A stretch of DNA of 40,842 nucleotides from Catenulispora sp. MAP5-51 (GTDB lineage Bacteria; Actinomycetota; Actinomycetes; Streptomycetales; Catenulisporaceae): the NCBI RefSeq assembly GCF_041261205.1, contig NZ_JBGCCH010000053.1, positions 1-40,842 of the forward strand. The letters are read 5' to 3'. This document shows, in pieces, positions 17,783 to 28,400 of this stretch. How positions within the stretch are numbered: the stretch's first letter is position 1; every line of letters starts with the position of its first letter. Position numbers and translations under genes: made by a program. Below the pieces are notes generated by a model. The model did not search any database. It had not been told where the DNA came from and worked only from the letters and a program-made list of their open reading frames with translations.

Positions 17783-18454
17783 GTGAGCGATCCCACCAGC
17801 GACATGAACTGGTTGTCCCCGGACGGCCAGTACCTGTATGACTACACCGATAAGACCTGGTACGCGAACACGTACGAGCCAGGGTTCGGCGACTCAGGCG
17901 GCTACTACGACTGGGAGAAGTGCGATCCCCCCAAGGGGCTCAACCCTCCGAACCTGCAGTGGTCGCCGAACGACGCCAACCGGCCGCCGCCGTCCTCGCT
18001 GCCGAAGGGGACCGGCCCCAACCCGCCGAAGATCCCCGGCGGCAAGACGAACTCCAGCACCACCTCGGTCGACACGCCGTCGCTGGACGCGTTCGCGGTC
18101 AACATCAAATCCCTGCAGGACCCGGTCAACAACCTGGTGACGACGCTCAAGAAGATGACCCCGGTGCAGCCGGGCGCCTTCTACCACGCCGACGCGATCC
18201 GCACGAACATCAGCGGCGACAACGGCGACGGCGGCATCCAGGCCAAATACCACACGGCCCTGAGCGACCTGGGCAACGGCCTGATCAGCGTGCACAACGC
18301 CGTGAGCGCGCTGACCCTGAAGTACAAGACCACGGAGGAGGCCAACAAGGCCGACGCCGGGGACGTCCAGAAGGCCTTCAACGGGGCCCAGGGGTACTTC
18401 AGCGGGGTGGTGAGCGACACCGGCGGCAGCGGCAGCCCGCCGGGCGGCAGCTGA
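17783..18454 (+). CDS. T7SS-associated helical protein, probable substrate
   Basis: A 223-residue protein not assigned to a named family. The N-terminal third is rich in Tyr, Trp, Asp and Pro (SPDGQYLYDYTDKTWYANTY). A Pro/Lys linker follows (about residues 65-90). The last 130 residues are helical, with SLDAFAVNIKSLQDPVNNLVTTLKKM and later IQAKYHTALSDLGNGLISVHNAVSAL, which is the pattern of WXG100-like hairpins although no WxG motif is present. GTG at 17783 uses a GGGAG inside the end of the upstream gene. Its position directly behind the WXG100 pair, with 3 bases between, suggests a co-exported or chaperone-like partner. Confidence 0.75.
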   Translation: MSDPTSDMNWLSPDGQYLYDYTDKTWYANTYEPGFGDSGGYYDWEKCDPPKGLNPPNLQWSPNDANRPPPSSLPKGTGPNPPKIPGGKTNSSTTSVDTPSLDAFAVNIKSLQDPVNNLVTTLKKMTPVQPGAFYHADAIRTNISGDNGDGGIQAKYHTALSDLGNGLISVHNAVSALTLKYKTTEEANKADAGDVQKAFNGAQGYFSGVVSDTGGSGSPPGGS

Positions 18455-18471
18455 GCGGTACCGGACAGACC

Positions 18472-18520
18472 GGGCCGCGGCACGCCGCGCCGGATGGTCG
18501 GGCACGGTGTGCCGCGGCCC
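18472..18520 (+). terminator. 12-bp inverted repeat between substrate genes
   Basis: Perfect arms GGGCCGCGGCAC (18472-18483) and GTGCCGCGGCCC (18509-18520) are separated by 25 bases. The hairpin lies in the 107-base gap after the 223-residue gene and ends about 40 bases before the next ATG. There is no U-tract, so it may attenuate or stabilise mRNA instead of terminating fully. Confidence 0.5.
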
Positions 18521-18561
18521 TGGCGCGGCGGCAGGGACAGCGGAGCGAGAGACGGAAGGGT

Positions 18562-21462
18562 ATGGGCGACAGCAGCAACAGCGAGACCAGCGGCGGCGGG
18601 TTCGTCGAGGGCCCCAACGGGGGGTTGTTCGGCAACCCCGCGACCCACGGGTCCAAGAACGACTACGCCGGCTGGGACTGGCACCAGATCGAGGCCGCCA
18701 TCCTCGGCGGCTCCGAGCTGCCGCCGGGCGACACCGACGCCCAGTCGCGGGCTCAGGGCATCGCCGATCCGCAGACCCTCATCGACGCCGGCTACGACTT
18801 CTACAACGTCCAGGCGACGCTGCAGATGGTCGGGCAGAGCATCATCGACCAGGCGAACGCGCTGGCCGGCACCAACGGCCCGTGGACCGGGGCGGCCGCC
18901 GACGCGTTCCTGACCGCGATGACGACGTTCTCCAACCAGGTGCTGGCCGTCGCGCAGTCCCTGGCCGGCGGGCCGACCGGGGCCGACTCGGTCCCGAACC
19001 AGCTGGTGAACAACGGCAATTATCTGAGCTGGGCCCAGTCGCAGATGTCGTCGATCGACAACTACTACGCGAACGCCGCGCTGAACATGCAGCCGCCGGC
19101 CTCGGTGGTCAACGGCCTGGTGATGATCCACGAGAAGCCCGAGCTGGTCAAGATGATGACCAGCGACATGCGCAAGGTCCTGACCGACCTGGCCGCCGAC
19201 TACCAGGTGACGATCGACGGCGTGCACGCGCCGCCGCCGGTCAACGACCCCACGAAGCAGCCGCCGATCTCGCCCCCGCCGCAGGTTCCGCCGCCGCCCC
19301 AGGTACCCCCGCCGCCGCAGGTACCGCCGCCTCCGAAGGTTCCGCCGCCGCCCCAAGTGCCGCCGCCTCCGCAGGTGCCTCCGCCGGCGAAGGTGCCCCC
19401 GCCGCCCCAGGTACCGCCGCCGGCCAAGGTGCCGCCGCCGGGGGAGACCGTGCCGCCTCCGATGAAGGTGCCGCCGCCGGGCTCCGTGGTGCCGCCGCCG
19501 TTGCAGTCGAAGGCGATCGCGCCGCCTCCGGGATCGGTCGTGCCGCCTCCGGGTTCGGTCGTGCCGCCTCCGCTTCAGACGAAGGCGATCGCGCCGCCCC
19601 CGGGATCGGTCGTGCCACCGCCGGGCTCGGTCGTGCCGCCGCCGGACGGGGTTTCCGTGCCCCCGGCGAAGGTCGTGCCGCCGCCGGGCGATTCCACCGG
19701 GTCCAATTCGGGCGCCGGCAACCAGCTGCCGCCTCCGCTCTCGGTCGTGCCGCCGCCGGTGAAGAGCGTCGGCCCGGACGGCGTGCCGTTGCCGGTGACC
19801 ACCAACCGGAGCCTCCCGAACCCGGAGAACCTGCCGGAGGACCGGGTTTCCGGCGTGCACGCGCCCGGGACGCTGGATCCGAACATGGACTCGGTGCTGA
19901 ACCCGGGCAACGCGCTGAAGGGGAACGGGAACAACAACGGGGCCGGGGCGGACGGACTGCCCAAGGACCTGTCGCTGACCAAGCCTCCTGTCACCAGTCC
20001 GCTGAGCCCTCCGCTGGACGTGCCGTTGCAGAGCACCGGTCCGGATTCCACCGATCGCAACGCCGGCGGTATGCCGATGATGCCGCCGATGGGCGGGGGA
20101 AACGGTTCGCAGAACAAGGACGAGCGTCCGGACGCCTCGGGCCTGCTGCGGTCGTCGATCGCGCCGTGGCTGGAGTCCGCGCCGCCCGGGTCCGTGAACG
20201 AGCCCGGGTCGGAGCTCGGGGCGCCCAAGGGCGGCCTGGGGTTGAACGACGCCACGGGCCGGGTTCCCGCCGGGCCGGTCGAGACCGGTCCGCTGACGGA
20301 GTCCGAGCTGCCCAACGGGCTGAACGAGTCCGGGCTGCCCACGGAGGAGTCCCTGACCGGCAGCGGTCCGGGCTCCGGCGAGGGCGGGATGCCGATGATG
20401 CCGCCGATGGGCGGGCAGAACGGTTCGCAGAACAAGGACGAGCGTCCGGATGCCGCCGGGCTGCTGCGCGAGGGCGCGGCACCGTGGCTGGAGTCGGCGG
20501 CGCCGGGTTCGGTGAAGGAGCCGGGTGCCGAGGGCGGGGCGCCTTCCGGCGGGCTGGGCCTGAACGGCTTGAATGGCTTGAAGGGCTTGCAGGACGGCCC
20601 GCTGACGGAGTCCGCGCTTCCGACTGAAGGCCTGCCGAACGAATCCGGTTTGCCCGGCGAGGAATCTTTGACCGGCAGCGGTCCGGGCGCGGGCGAGCCC
20701 GGCATGCCGATGATGCCGCCGGGTTCCGGCGCCGGATCGCAGAACTCGAATACCGAGCGCTCTGATTCCTCGGGGCTGCTCGGCGGGGTTCAGGAGCCGT
20801 GGTCCGGCGACGGGGTCGAGGCGGTCGCCGGCGAGGCGGGTTCGCAGGACGGGACCGTCGCCGGGGGAGTGGGGCTCACCGGATGGCTCCCCGGTGCGGT
20901 GAGCGCGGGCGAGGGCGAGACGGAGCCCATGGAGGAGCCGAAGGAGAAGGCCAAGGAGAAGGCTGCGCCCAAGTCCGGTCCGGCGCCCGACATCGTCCCG
21001 GTCCTCGGCCAGCCCGCCGGCGGCGAGGACCACAGCTCCTGGGAGGTCGGCGCCTCGGCCGCCTCGGCGCTGCTGGGACTCAGCGGTCTGCTTCGAAGCG
21101 GCGACCCCGACGATCGCGAGATCGACGCCCGCATCATCTCCTCCGAGACCGACGCCTGGATCGACGACGACCCGCCGGTCGCCCCGCCGGAGGGCGAACC
21201 CGAGATGGCCACCTGGCGCCGGACCGCCGGCGGCGCGGCGCCGGTCACCGCGAGCCGTGGTCAGGACCTGCGCTCGGGCCGCTTCCCGCGTGGGTACGTG
21301 CCGCCTGCCCCGCCGGAGGAGGAAGACGAACTCCTGGAGGGGGAAGACGAGGAATCGGAGGAGGACGCCGGCACCGTCGCGGCGAAGCTGCTGACTCAGG
21401 ACTCGTCGACGTGGGGCCGGGGCAACGGCCGCCGCACCGACGACCTGAGCTCGCTGGAGTGA
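18562..21462 (+). CDS. WXG/PPE-like protein with proline repeats and repeated MPMMPPMGG motifs
   Basis: A 966-residue probable T7SS substrate. Residues about 50-225 are helical and carry a WXG motif (W108-T109-G110) in GPWTGAAADAF, as in long WXG/PPE-like proteins. Residues about 236-390 are a disordered tract of PPPxQV, PPPAKV and PPPGSVV repeats. Three later blocks start with MPMMPP (near residues 503, 609 and 714) and continue into GSQNKDERPDAxGLL and then PW. This resembles the Met/Pro-Gly plus acidic-Trp tails common at the C-terminus of actinobacterial PPE-like T7SS proteins, here present three times. The last 230 residues are acidic and end TQDSSTWGRG. ATG at 18562 follows GGAAGGG. It could be a surface or cell-wall protein; no enzyme motif is seen. 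Confidence 0.85.
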   Translation: MGDSSNSETSGGGFVEGPNGGLFGNPATHGSKNDYAGWDWHQIEAAILGGSELPPGDTDAQSRAQGIADPQTLIDAGYDFYNVQATLQMVGQSIIDQANALAGTNGPWTGAAADAFLTAMTTFSNQVLAVAQSLAGGPTGADSVPNQLVNNGNYLSWAQSQMSSIDNYYANAALNMQPPASVVNGLVMIHEKPELVKMMTSDMRKVLTDLAADYQVTIDGVHAPPPVNDPTKQPPISPPPQVPPPPQVPPPPQVPPPPKVPPPPQVPPPPQVPPPAKVPPPPQVPPPAKVPPPGETVPPPMKVPPPGSVVPPPLQSKAIAPPPGSVVPPPGSVVPPPLQTKAIAPPPGSVVPPPGSVVPPPDGVSVPPAKVVPPPGDSTGSNSGAGNQLPPPLSVVPPPVKSVGPDGVPLPVTTNRSLPNPENLPEDRVSGVHAPGTLDPNMDSVLNPGNALKGNGNNNGAGADGLPKDLSLTKPPVTSPLSPPLDVPLQSTGPDSTDRNAGGMPMMPPMGGGNGSQNKDERPDASGLLRSSIAPWLESAPPGSVNEPGSELGAPKGGLGLNDATGRVPAGPVETGPLTESELPNGLNESGLPTEESLTGSGPGSGEGGMPMMPPMGGQNGSQNKDERPDAAGLLREGAAPWLESAAPGSVKEPGAEGGAPSGGLGLNGLNGLKGLQDGPLTESALPTEGLPNESGLPGEESLTGSGPGAGEPGMPMMPPGSGAGSQNSNTERSDSSGLLGGVQEPWSGDGVEAVAGEAGSQDGTVAGGVGLTGWLPGAVSAGEGETEPMEEPKEKAKEKAAPKSGPAPDIVPVLGQPAGGEDHSSWEVGASAASALLGLSGLLRSGDPDDREIDARIISSETDAWIDDDPPVAPPEGEPEMATWRRTAGGAAPVTASRGQDLRSGRFPRGYVPPAPPEEEDELLEGEDEESEEDAGTVAAKLLTQDSSTWGRGNGRRTDDLSSLE
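19273..19640 (+). repeat. Proline-codon repeat tract
   Basis: Imperfect tandem units of 15-30 bases encode PPPQVPP, PPPAKVPP and PPPGSVVPP. Codons vary between units (CCG, CCC, CCT), so the tract is old and selected, unlike the near-identical Ser-Ala-Asn tract at 14393. Confidence 0.85.
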
Positions 21463-21506
21463 GCGGCGCGACCGGAAAAGGAAGACGGTGATGTCTGTTC
21501 GGGCAA

Positions 21507-21544
21507 GGCGTGCTCCGGGACCGTGATCGGTCCCGGAGCACGCC
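21507..21544 (+). terminator. Perfect 16-bp hairpin after the proline-repeat gene
   Basis: Arms 21507-21522 and 21529-21544 are exact reverse complements around a 6-base loop (GTGATC). It sits 45 bases past the stop of the 966-residue gene and 15 bases before the next ATG. It lacks a T-run, as is common for actinomycete terminators. It probably ends the substrate operon. Confidence 0.8.
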
Positions 21545-21545
21545 C

Positions 21546-21551
21546 TAGCGT
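21546..21551 (+). promoter_or_regulatory. Possible leaderless -10 element
   Basis: TAGCGT lies exactly 7 bases before the ATG at 21559 and directly after the hairpin. Actinobacteria often use TANNNT at this distance to start transcription at the start codon. No clear -35 is visible because the hairpin occupies that position. The assignment is tentative. Confidence 0.35.
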
Positions 21552-21558
21552 GGGAGCC

Positions 21559-22008
21559 ATGAGCAGCCTGCCCTTCGACAGCGAGCTCGAAGCGCTGATG
21601 GCCGAGTACCGCAAGCGCCGGGCCCGCACCGCCGAGCTCCAGCGGCAGATCCGTGAGATCTCCGGTACCGCCGTCACGCCGCGCCAGACGGTCAAGGTGA
21701 AGGTCGACGCCCAGGGCGGCCTGCTCGCGCTGGAGTTCCCGACCGGCGCGTACAAGCGGATGGCGCCCAACGAGCTGGCCGAGGCCGTCATGGCGGCCGT
21801 CGCCGAGGCCAAGGGCAAGGCGCTGGAGGCCCTGAGCGAGCTCATGCAGCCGGAGCTGCCGCGCGGCATGAACGTCGCGGACCTGCTGCAGGGCCGGGCC
21901 GACATGACCAAGGCGCTGCCCGACGAGCCGCCGATGCCCGAGGCCGTGCGCGAGTACATCGACTCCGGCCGGATGCCGGGACGAGCAGCGGGAGGCGGCG
22001 ATGGGTGA
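21559..22008 (+). CDS. YbaB/EbfC-family nucleoid-associated-like protein
   Basis: A 149-residue protein with the YbaB/EbfC pattern: an N-terminal charged helix (AEYRKRRARTAELQRQIREI), then the short beta-hairpin (VKVKVDAQGGLLALEF), then a helix (ELAEAVMAAVAEAKGKAL). Family members bind DNA as dimers; YbaB-like genes are also frequent inside actinobacterial T7SS loci, where their role is not established. ATG at 21559 is preferred over a GTG at 21523, which falls in the loop of the hairpin. It opens the second plus-strand run, which includes the giant protein, so a regulatory role there is possible but unproven. Confidence 0.85.
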   Translation: MSSLPFDSELEALMAEYRKRRARTAELQRQIREISGTAVTPRQTVKVKVDAQGGLLALEFPTGAYKRMAPNELAEAVMAAVAEAKGKALEALSELMQPELPRGMNVADLLQGRADMTKALPDEPPMPEAVREYIDSGRMPGRAAGGGDG

Positions 22009-22066
22009 GGCAGCGATGATCGAGGTCTGCGATATCGAGGTCTGCGACGAGTGGGGTCCGCGATGA
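22001..22066 (+). CDS. Possible 21-residue coupled ORF with IEVCD repeat
   Basis: An ATG at 22001 follows a strong GGGAGG (21990-21995). The frame gives MGEAAMIEVCDIEVCDEWGPR and stops in an ATGA overlap with the next gene's ATG at 22063. It also overlaps the last codons of the YbaB-like gene. It holds two tandem IEVCD units (from ATCGAGGTCTGCGA repeats). It could be a tiny coupled protein, a leader that delivers ribosomes to the next gene, or a duplication scar. Confidence 0.35.
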   Translation: MGEAAMIEVCDIEVCDEWGPR

Positions 22067-22416
22067 GTGAGGTCTGGGTCGACACCGACCACATGGGGAC
22101 GGTGATCCCGCAGGTCGAGCACCTGAGCGACCAGACCAAGGGCGTGCATACCGGCCTGGTCGGCCAGCTCGCCCCGCTGTCGAACGCCGCGGGCACCGAC
22201 GACGCCGCCGCGAAGGCGTTCTACGAGTCCTACAACCCCACGCGGGACATGGTGCTCGGCGCGCTGCTGGACTTCTGCACGATCGCCGACGGCATGGTCA
22301 CCGGCATCCACACCATGGTGCGGGGCTATGAGTCCACCGAGGAGAACAACACCGTGCCGCACTTCGGCAGCGACAACCCGCCGCCGGACAAGCCCGGGGG
22401 CCACACGAAGCCGTGA
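22063..22416 (+). CDS. Small EspC/WXG100-like T7SS substrate
   Basis: A 117-residue helical protein (MSEVWVDTDHMGTVIPQVEH onward) resembling the EspC (DUF2580) and WXG100-like groups: an N-terminal Val-Asp segment, then two long helices around a Gly/Asn turn (SNAAGTDDAAAKAFYESYNP), then a helix (IADGMVTGIHTMVRGYESTE). No canonical WxG is present. The Tyr-Glu-Ser-Thr-Glu stretch could act as a YxxxE secretion signal. The ATG at 22063 overlaps the stop of the 21-codon ORF, and its own stop overlaps the GTG of the giant gene (GTGA), so the two are translationally coupled. This suggests it is a partner or chaperone for export of the giant protein. Confidence 0.75.
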   Translation: MSEVWVDTDHMGTVIPQVEHLSDQTKGVHTGLVGQLAPLSNAAGTDDAAAKAFYESYNPTRDMVLGALLDFCTIADGMVTGIHTMVRGYESTEENNTVPHFGSDNPPPDKPGGHTKP

Positions 22417-25400
22417 GCATCCAGATCCCCCCGGAGCTGAACTGGGTGGTGGAGATCGCCGCCGGCCAGTCCTGGCCCCAGGGTGACGAGGACCAGCTCA
22501 GCGAGCAGGGCGACGTCTGGTACAACGCCCGGGACCAGCTCTCGACGGTGAACGCCCAGATCGCGCCGATGGCCGCCGGCCTGTCCGACAGCCTCAGCGG
22601 ACCGGCCGCCGAGCAGTTCGGCTCCTTCGTCAAGCAGCTGAACGACACCATGCCGCTCCTGGTCGACACCACCGGCCAGCTCGGCGGCATGTCGAAGGAC
22701 ACCGCCGTCCAGGTCCAGTACTCCAAGCTGATGATCCTGGCCCAGCTGATGTGGATGGCCGAGCAGATCATCGAGTGGTCCAGCACGATCTGGGGCCTGG
22801 CCGTGGTCCCGGAGATCGAAGCCGTCGGCCGCCTGGTGATCCAGCAGATCGCCAAACGCTTCGCGATGTCGGTCATCTCCGCGACCGCCATCCAGACCGG
22901 CATGGACGTCCTGGTCCAGGCCTTCCAGATGTTCATCCTGAAGGACCGCGACCACTGGGACACCTCCAGCACCATCGGCGCGGTGGAGATGGGAGCCCTG
23001 GCCGGCGGCGTCGGCGGAGCCCTGCACGAGGTGGCGCACATCGTCGCCCCGGACCTGACCAAGGACCTCGGCGGCAAGCTGATCCTGGCGGGCGTCACCG
23101 GCGTGACGGTCGCCGGCATCTCCAACGGCGCCTTCGGCGCGAACCAGGACCTGGGCCTGGCCTTCGCCTCGGGAGCAGCCGGCAGCATGTTCGCCGGCCG
23201 CGGCGGCAAAGGCGGCAAGGAACCGCCGAAGGAGCCGCCGATCGACACCAGCGCCCTGGCGAAGCTGGCGGCGCTGGCGCATGAGATCAAGGAGCCCGGG
23301 CCGGGGCTGGAAGGTGTGACGGATAACAGGCCCCTAGGTGGCGGCGGTAACCGCAACGACGACAACCCTGGCGGCAACGACAATCGCGGCGGCGGAGGCG
23401 GGCTGCCGGGCTTCGAGCCGGAGCCGGTGCGGAGGACGGCGGAGCCGCCTGAGCATGTTGAGCCGGAGCCGGAGCCGGAGCCGGGGCCGGTCGAGCGGGT
23501 TGAACCGGTCGAGCCTGTGCCGGTTGAACCCGGGCCGGTCGAGCCCGCGCCGGTCGACAGGGAGGTGCCGGAGCCGGTCGTGGGACCGGAACCGGTGGCG
23601 CGGGTCGATGAGCCGCTGCCGGATACGGAGGTGCGGCAGGAGGCTGAGGAGCCGCTGCCGGACCCTGAAGTTCGGCAGGAGGCTGAGGAACAGCCGGCTG
23701 AGGTGCCGCCGACATCGGTGGTGCGGCAGCAATCCGAGGTACCTCCACCCGCCTCTGATGTTCGGCAGCAGTCGGAGGAACCGCCACCCGCTCCTGAAGT
23801 TCATGAGCAGCAATCCGCGGTACCTCCGGCCTCCGAGGTGCGCCAGCAGCCGCAGGCCACTGAGGTTCGCCAGCAGCCTGCGCAGCCCCCGGCGGCCACT
23901 CAGCATCAGAGCACCCAGCATCAGAGCACCACGCCGGTCACCAACCCGCCGGTCGTCCACTCCACCGAGCCGGCCCCGCTGCCCGTCAGCTCCAACAGGT
24001 CCGGCGCCCCGTCCAGCTATCGTTTCCCGCCACCGGCCGCCGATCCGCACACCTGGACCTCCCGTCCGGAGTCGGCGTCTCAGCACATCGACACGTTCGA
24101 CAACGCCACCCACGCCGCGTCCTTCCTGTCCCACTACGGCTCCGGCCATGGCGGCACCCTTCATCTCCAGGACGAGTCCGCGCCCGGTGCCGCCGACCAG
24201 GCACGCGCGGCGCGTTCCCTCATCCCCGACGCCAATGGTCGGCTCACGGTCGCGGCGCACGGGGACTCCGGCAGCGTCACGGTCGGCGGCCACGAACTCG
24301 GGCCGAAGGCCTTCGCCCAACTGATCCGCGAGCACCCGGACTTCGAGCAGATCCAGCAGTCCGGTCTGCGCCTGATCATCTGCGACACCGGCGCCACCCC
24401 GGCCGACGGCCAGCACGCGTACGCCCAGCAGGTCGCGACCGAGCTCGGCATCCACGTGGCGGCGCCCGACAACAAGGTCTGGACCTCCCACGACGGCGTG
24501 GCGATGGTCGCCGCACCGGACCCGCTGCGCCCCGGCTTCCCGAAGTACGGCTCGCAGGGCGCCTTCCACGACTTCGCACCGGCGCCCGACCACGCCCCCG
24601 CGATCGAGCGAACCTCCGAGCCGACCGGCCAGGTGCCGGAGCCGGCGCGCAACACCCCGCCCGCGGTGAACCGGATCTCCGAGCCGCCGAGCCAGAGCCA
24701 GAGCCGGAGCCAGAGCCAGAGTCAGAGCCAGAGTCAGAGCCAGAGCCGGAGTCAGAGCCGGAGTCAGGCGAGCGATCACCTGGCCACTGAGCCCGCGCCT
24801 CGGCGTCAGCCCGGGACCGAACCCCAGTCGCCACCCCAGCGCCAGCCCGGTGGCCACCAGCCCACCGAGCCCGCGCCCCAACTCCCCAGCCACCAGCCGA
24901 ATCATCAGATCACCGATCCGGCGACCAAGCAGGCGCCTCCGCCCGCCGGGGCACACCAGCCCCCCACCCTCCCCGACACCACCCACCACCCCGCCGAAGC
25001 GGCCCTCACCGACAGCGCCGGCCACCCCCGCTGGCAGAGCGATGTCGTCCAATGGTCCCGGCCCTACGAACCGGCCGTGCGCGACGAGAACAATGCCCTG
25101 ACCGACCCCCTCGTCCCCTGGTACAACCGCCCCGGCGCGGCCGGCGGCACCCATGCGCTCGGCGACATGTCCGTCGTCAACACCGACCGGCCGCACGATC
25201 CGGCCGCGCAGAGCCACACCCTGCTGGAGAACGTCAAGACCGCTCGCCTCACCAACGCCGCCGGCGCCGACACCGGCGCTGTCGGCAGCCACATCACTCC
25301 GCGCCTGGCGCGCGACTTCGAGCACGAAGTCGCCAAGGCTCTGGAGACCACCGATCCCCGGGAGTGGGAGAAGCACCTGCGCTCCGGCATCACCGTCGGT

Positions 25401-28400
25401 GACGGCGACACCGTCCTGCGCGCCCGCTTCCGCCTCACCGGCGGGGCCGAGGCGCCGACGGCCCGCGATCCCGATCCGGTGCTGCGCGAGTTCCTGTCCA
25501 AGTACGGCGACATCGCGCAGGACCAGACCGATGTCGTGGACACCTCGCGCGGCATGGGTTTCCTGGCCGAGTACATGAAGACCTTCGTCTCCAAGCTCTC
25601 CAGTCTGACGATCATGGTGCGCCCGGGTGTCAGCGTCACCTCCAAGACCATGCACGGCCTTGCCCACGAGGTGCAGCTCGGCAGCCGGGCCACCAACGGC
25701 GCCCGGGTCGGTGTCACGCACCAGGTCCGCATCGAGGTCGAGGCGCACACCGCGGCCGGGCACACCGCCGCCGCGACCCACGACGTCACCGGCAAGAACG
25801 TCACCGCCGCCTATCCCGCCGCGTACGGCGCCGGCACCCCCGACGGCGCGAACGTCATCCACGCCACCGACCCCAAGGCGATGGAGCGCTACGACTACAC
25901 CCTCGGCGCCCTGGACACCAAGCCGCTGGAGGACGCCTACCTCAAGGCCCTGATCGGCCCCGGCAAGGTCGCCCCGCACCGGGCCGCCGAGGTCGTGCAC
26001 GGCGCCGCCGAGGAGGTCCTGGACGAGAAGTCGTTCCGCGACCGCGCGCAGGCCGCCTTCACCGACTCCCTGCCGGCCAACTTCGTGCGCACGAAGGGCT
26101 TCGCCGGATACACCGGGCTCAAGGCCGAGCTGGTCTCCGTGGAGCGCGTCGGCAGCACCAAGGACGGCGGCATCCGCAACGACATCGCCGAGACCGTGAC
26201 CATCAAGCACACCACCGAACACGGCCAGGGCGTCGGGATCAGGGTCGGCCCGGAGTTCGGCTTCGTCGAGGGCGTCACGGCGACCGTCGACGCCTTCAGC
26301 GGCGGCACGGCCTCCAAGCACGCCCGCGGCAACCAGGTCCAGGGCCAGGCCAAGACCGCCGTCACCCACGACGGCGACAAGGTCAGGTACAAGGCGGTCT
26401 TCCGCGTCACCGGCCGGGTCGACGCCGACCGCCGCATCCAGTCCGACCTCAGCCGCTCCCCGGCGGTCGTGAACTTCCACTCCGACGTCACCGGCGAGCT
26501 CATGGTGCCCGAGCACCAGGCCGCCGCCTTCGAACGCGACATCGTCCGCACCGCCACCCCGGCCCCGGTGCCGCACCGCGAACCGGTGACCGCCGCGGGC
26601 GCGCGCCGGGCCATGAACCGGACCGGCGGCGCGCCGACCCGCACCCCGGGCCTGAACAAGATCACCGCGGTGAACCACCCGAAGACCTACCAGAAGCTGG
26701 TGAAGCTGAACGCGGCCGTGCAGTCCCGCCCCTCGCCCTTCCCGCACAACGGCCTGCGCGACAGCACCGACAACCGCGTGCTCTACCAGCATCTGCGGAC
26801 CTCCGGCGGCCAGGCCGCGGTGCACGTCCGGCCCGGCCACACCTTCACCGAGGCCGAACTCGCCCACATCCACACCGTGCAGAACGGCCACGGGGTCCGC
26901 GTCTTCGAAGTCCCGGCCGATCCGCACGGCCAGCCCCGCGAGCTCACCGTCACCCACAACCCGCCGCCGGCTCCGCTGCCCGACGGGTCGATCCCGCTCG
27001 GCCCGCATCTGCCGCGCTACACCACCGGCTGGGCCGCCTCCGACCACGCCGCCGCCTTCTCCCAGCCCCGCGGCTACCACCTGGACGACCACGGTGTCAC
27101 CGACGGCTGGAGCGACAAGGGTTTCTCGCAGCCGAACCCTTCCCGGGTCACGCCGCCCCCGGCCCGTGTCGCGCCGCCGGTGGAGAGCATCCACACCGTC
27201 GCCGACCTCGGCTCCCGGGGCGCGCCGCCGGCAGCACCGCCCCGGGATCTCGGCCTGGTCGCCCCGGCGCGTCCCGGCGGCGCGTTGCAGACCTCGCTGA
27301 ACAGGGTGCGCACCAACGACCGCGTCACCGTCACGAACCTGCCATCAGAGCACGACATCCTCGGCAGCCCGCACCTCCCGGACGAGGGCTACGTCGTGAA
27401 CCCCGCCGGCCACGTGGTCTGGGGCTGGCGCGGCGGCGGCCCGCACACCTGGGGCGCCGACGACGCCGGAAGCCACGCCGCGCTGGTCGACCTGACCCGC
27501 CAGGCCGGCCGCACCGGTCTGCAACTTGTCGTGCCGCGCGGCAGCCGGTTCGAGACCGACCTGCGCAACGCCGCGACCGCGCTGCGCCCGAACGACGACT
27601 GGCACACCGACCAGCAGGCCCTCAACGACCGCCGGGACCTGCAGAACCGGATCAGCACCGCGCGCGAGAACGACGGCGCGGGCCTGGACCGCCTGCCGCA
27701 TGACGACCTGCTCAAGATGCTGGTCTCGGACCGCTCGGTCCGCATCGTCGACGAGCACGGCATCGCCTCGCACGACCTCAACACCCGCGAGACGGTCCGC
27801 GAGGTCGCCGACGTCGACGACACCGGGAACCAGATCGGCCGGCACACCGAGGTGGTCTCGGACAAGTACGTCGACACCTCGCTGAAGCTCGGCGAGGAGC
27901 GCGCGATCCGGACCTCCGACGGCGCGCCGCTGCGGACCGTGACGTGGAAGGACGACGGGACACAGGCCCCTCACGTGCGCCGCGCCGTCCACGAGTCCGA
28001 CCCGGAGAAGGAGACTCCTGAGCTGGTCGCCGGCGTCGGCCTGGGCAGCGCGGCGGTGAAGGAGCTGCCGCGCAGCGAGCAGATCCACGCGACCGCGCGC
28101 GGGATGATCACAGACCTGTCCTCCAACTACAAGGGCATGCGCCGGGGTCTGGCCTCCAACGACCCCAAAGCCACCTCGCGCCACGACAACCACGCGGCGC
28201 GGCTGCGCTACCGCGCCGACAAGCAACTCCAGCTCTCCCTGGGCACGCCCAAGCTGCGCGGCGCGCGCGGCCGCGGCTTCGACGCCGGGCACCAGGACGA
28301 GATCACCTACCGGGGCCGCAAGTACCAGATCTCCGTCGAGCAGGTGATGCTTAACCGCCCGCACGGCGACATCCCCTCCGAAGCCGACGTGGCGATCGAC

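Noticed and set aside
24690-24767. CRISPR-like periodic repeat
   Set aside because: The 6-base units have no spacers and encode an in-frame Ser-Gln linker. The proline tract at 19273 and the 9-base tract at 14393 are rejected as CRISPR for the same reason.
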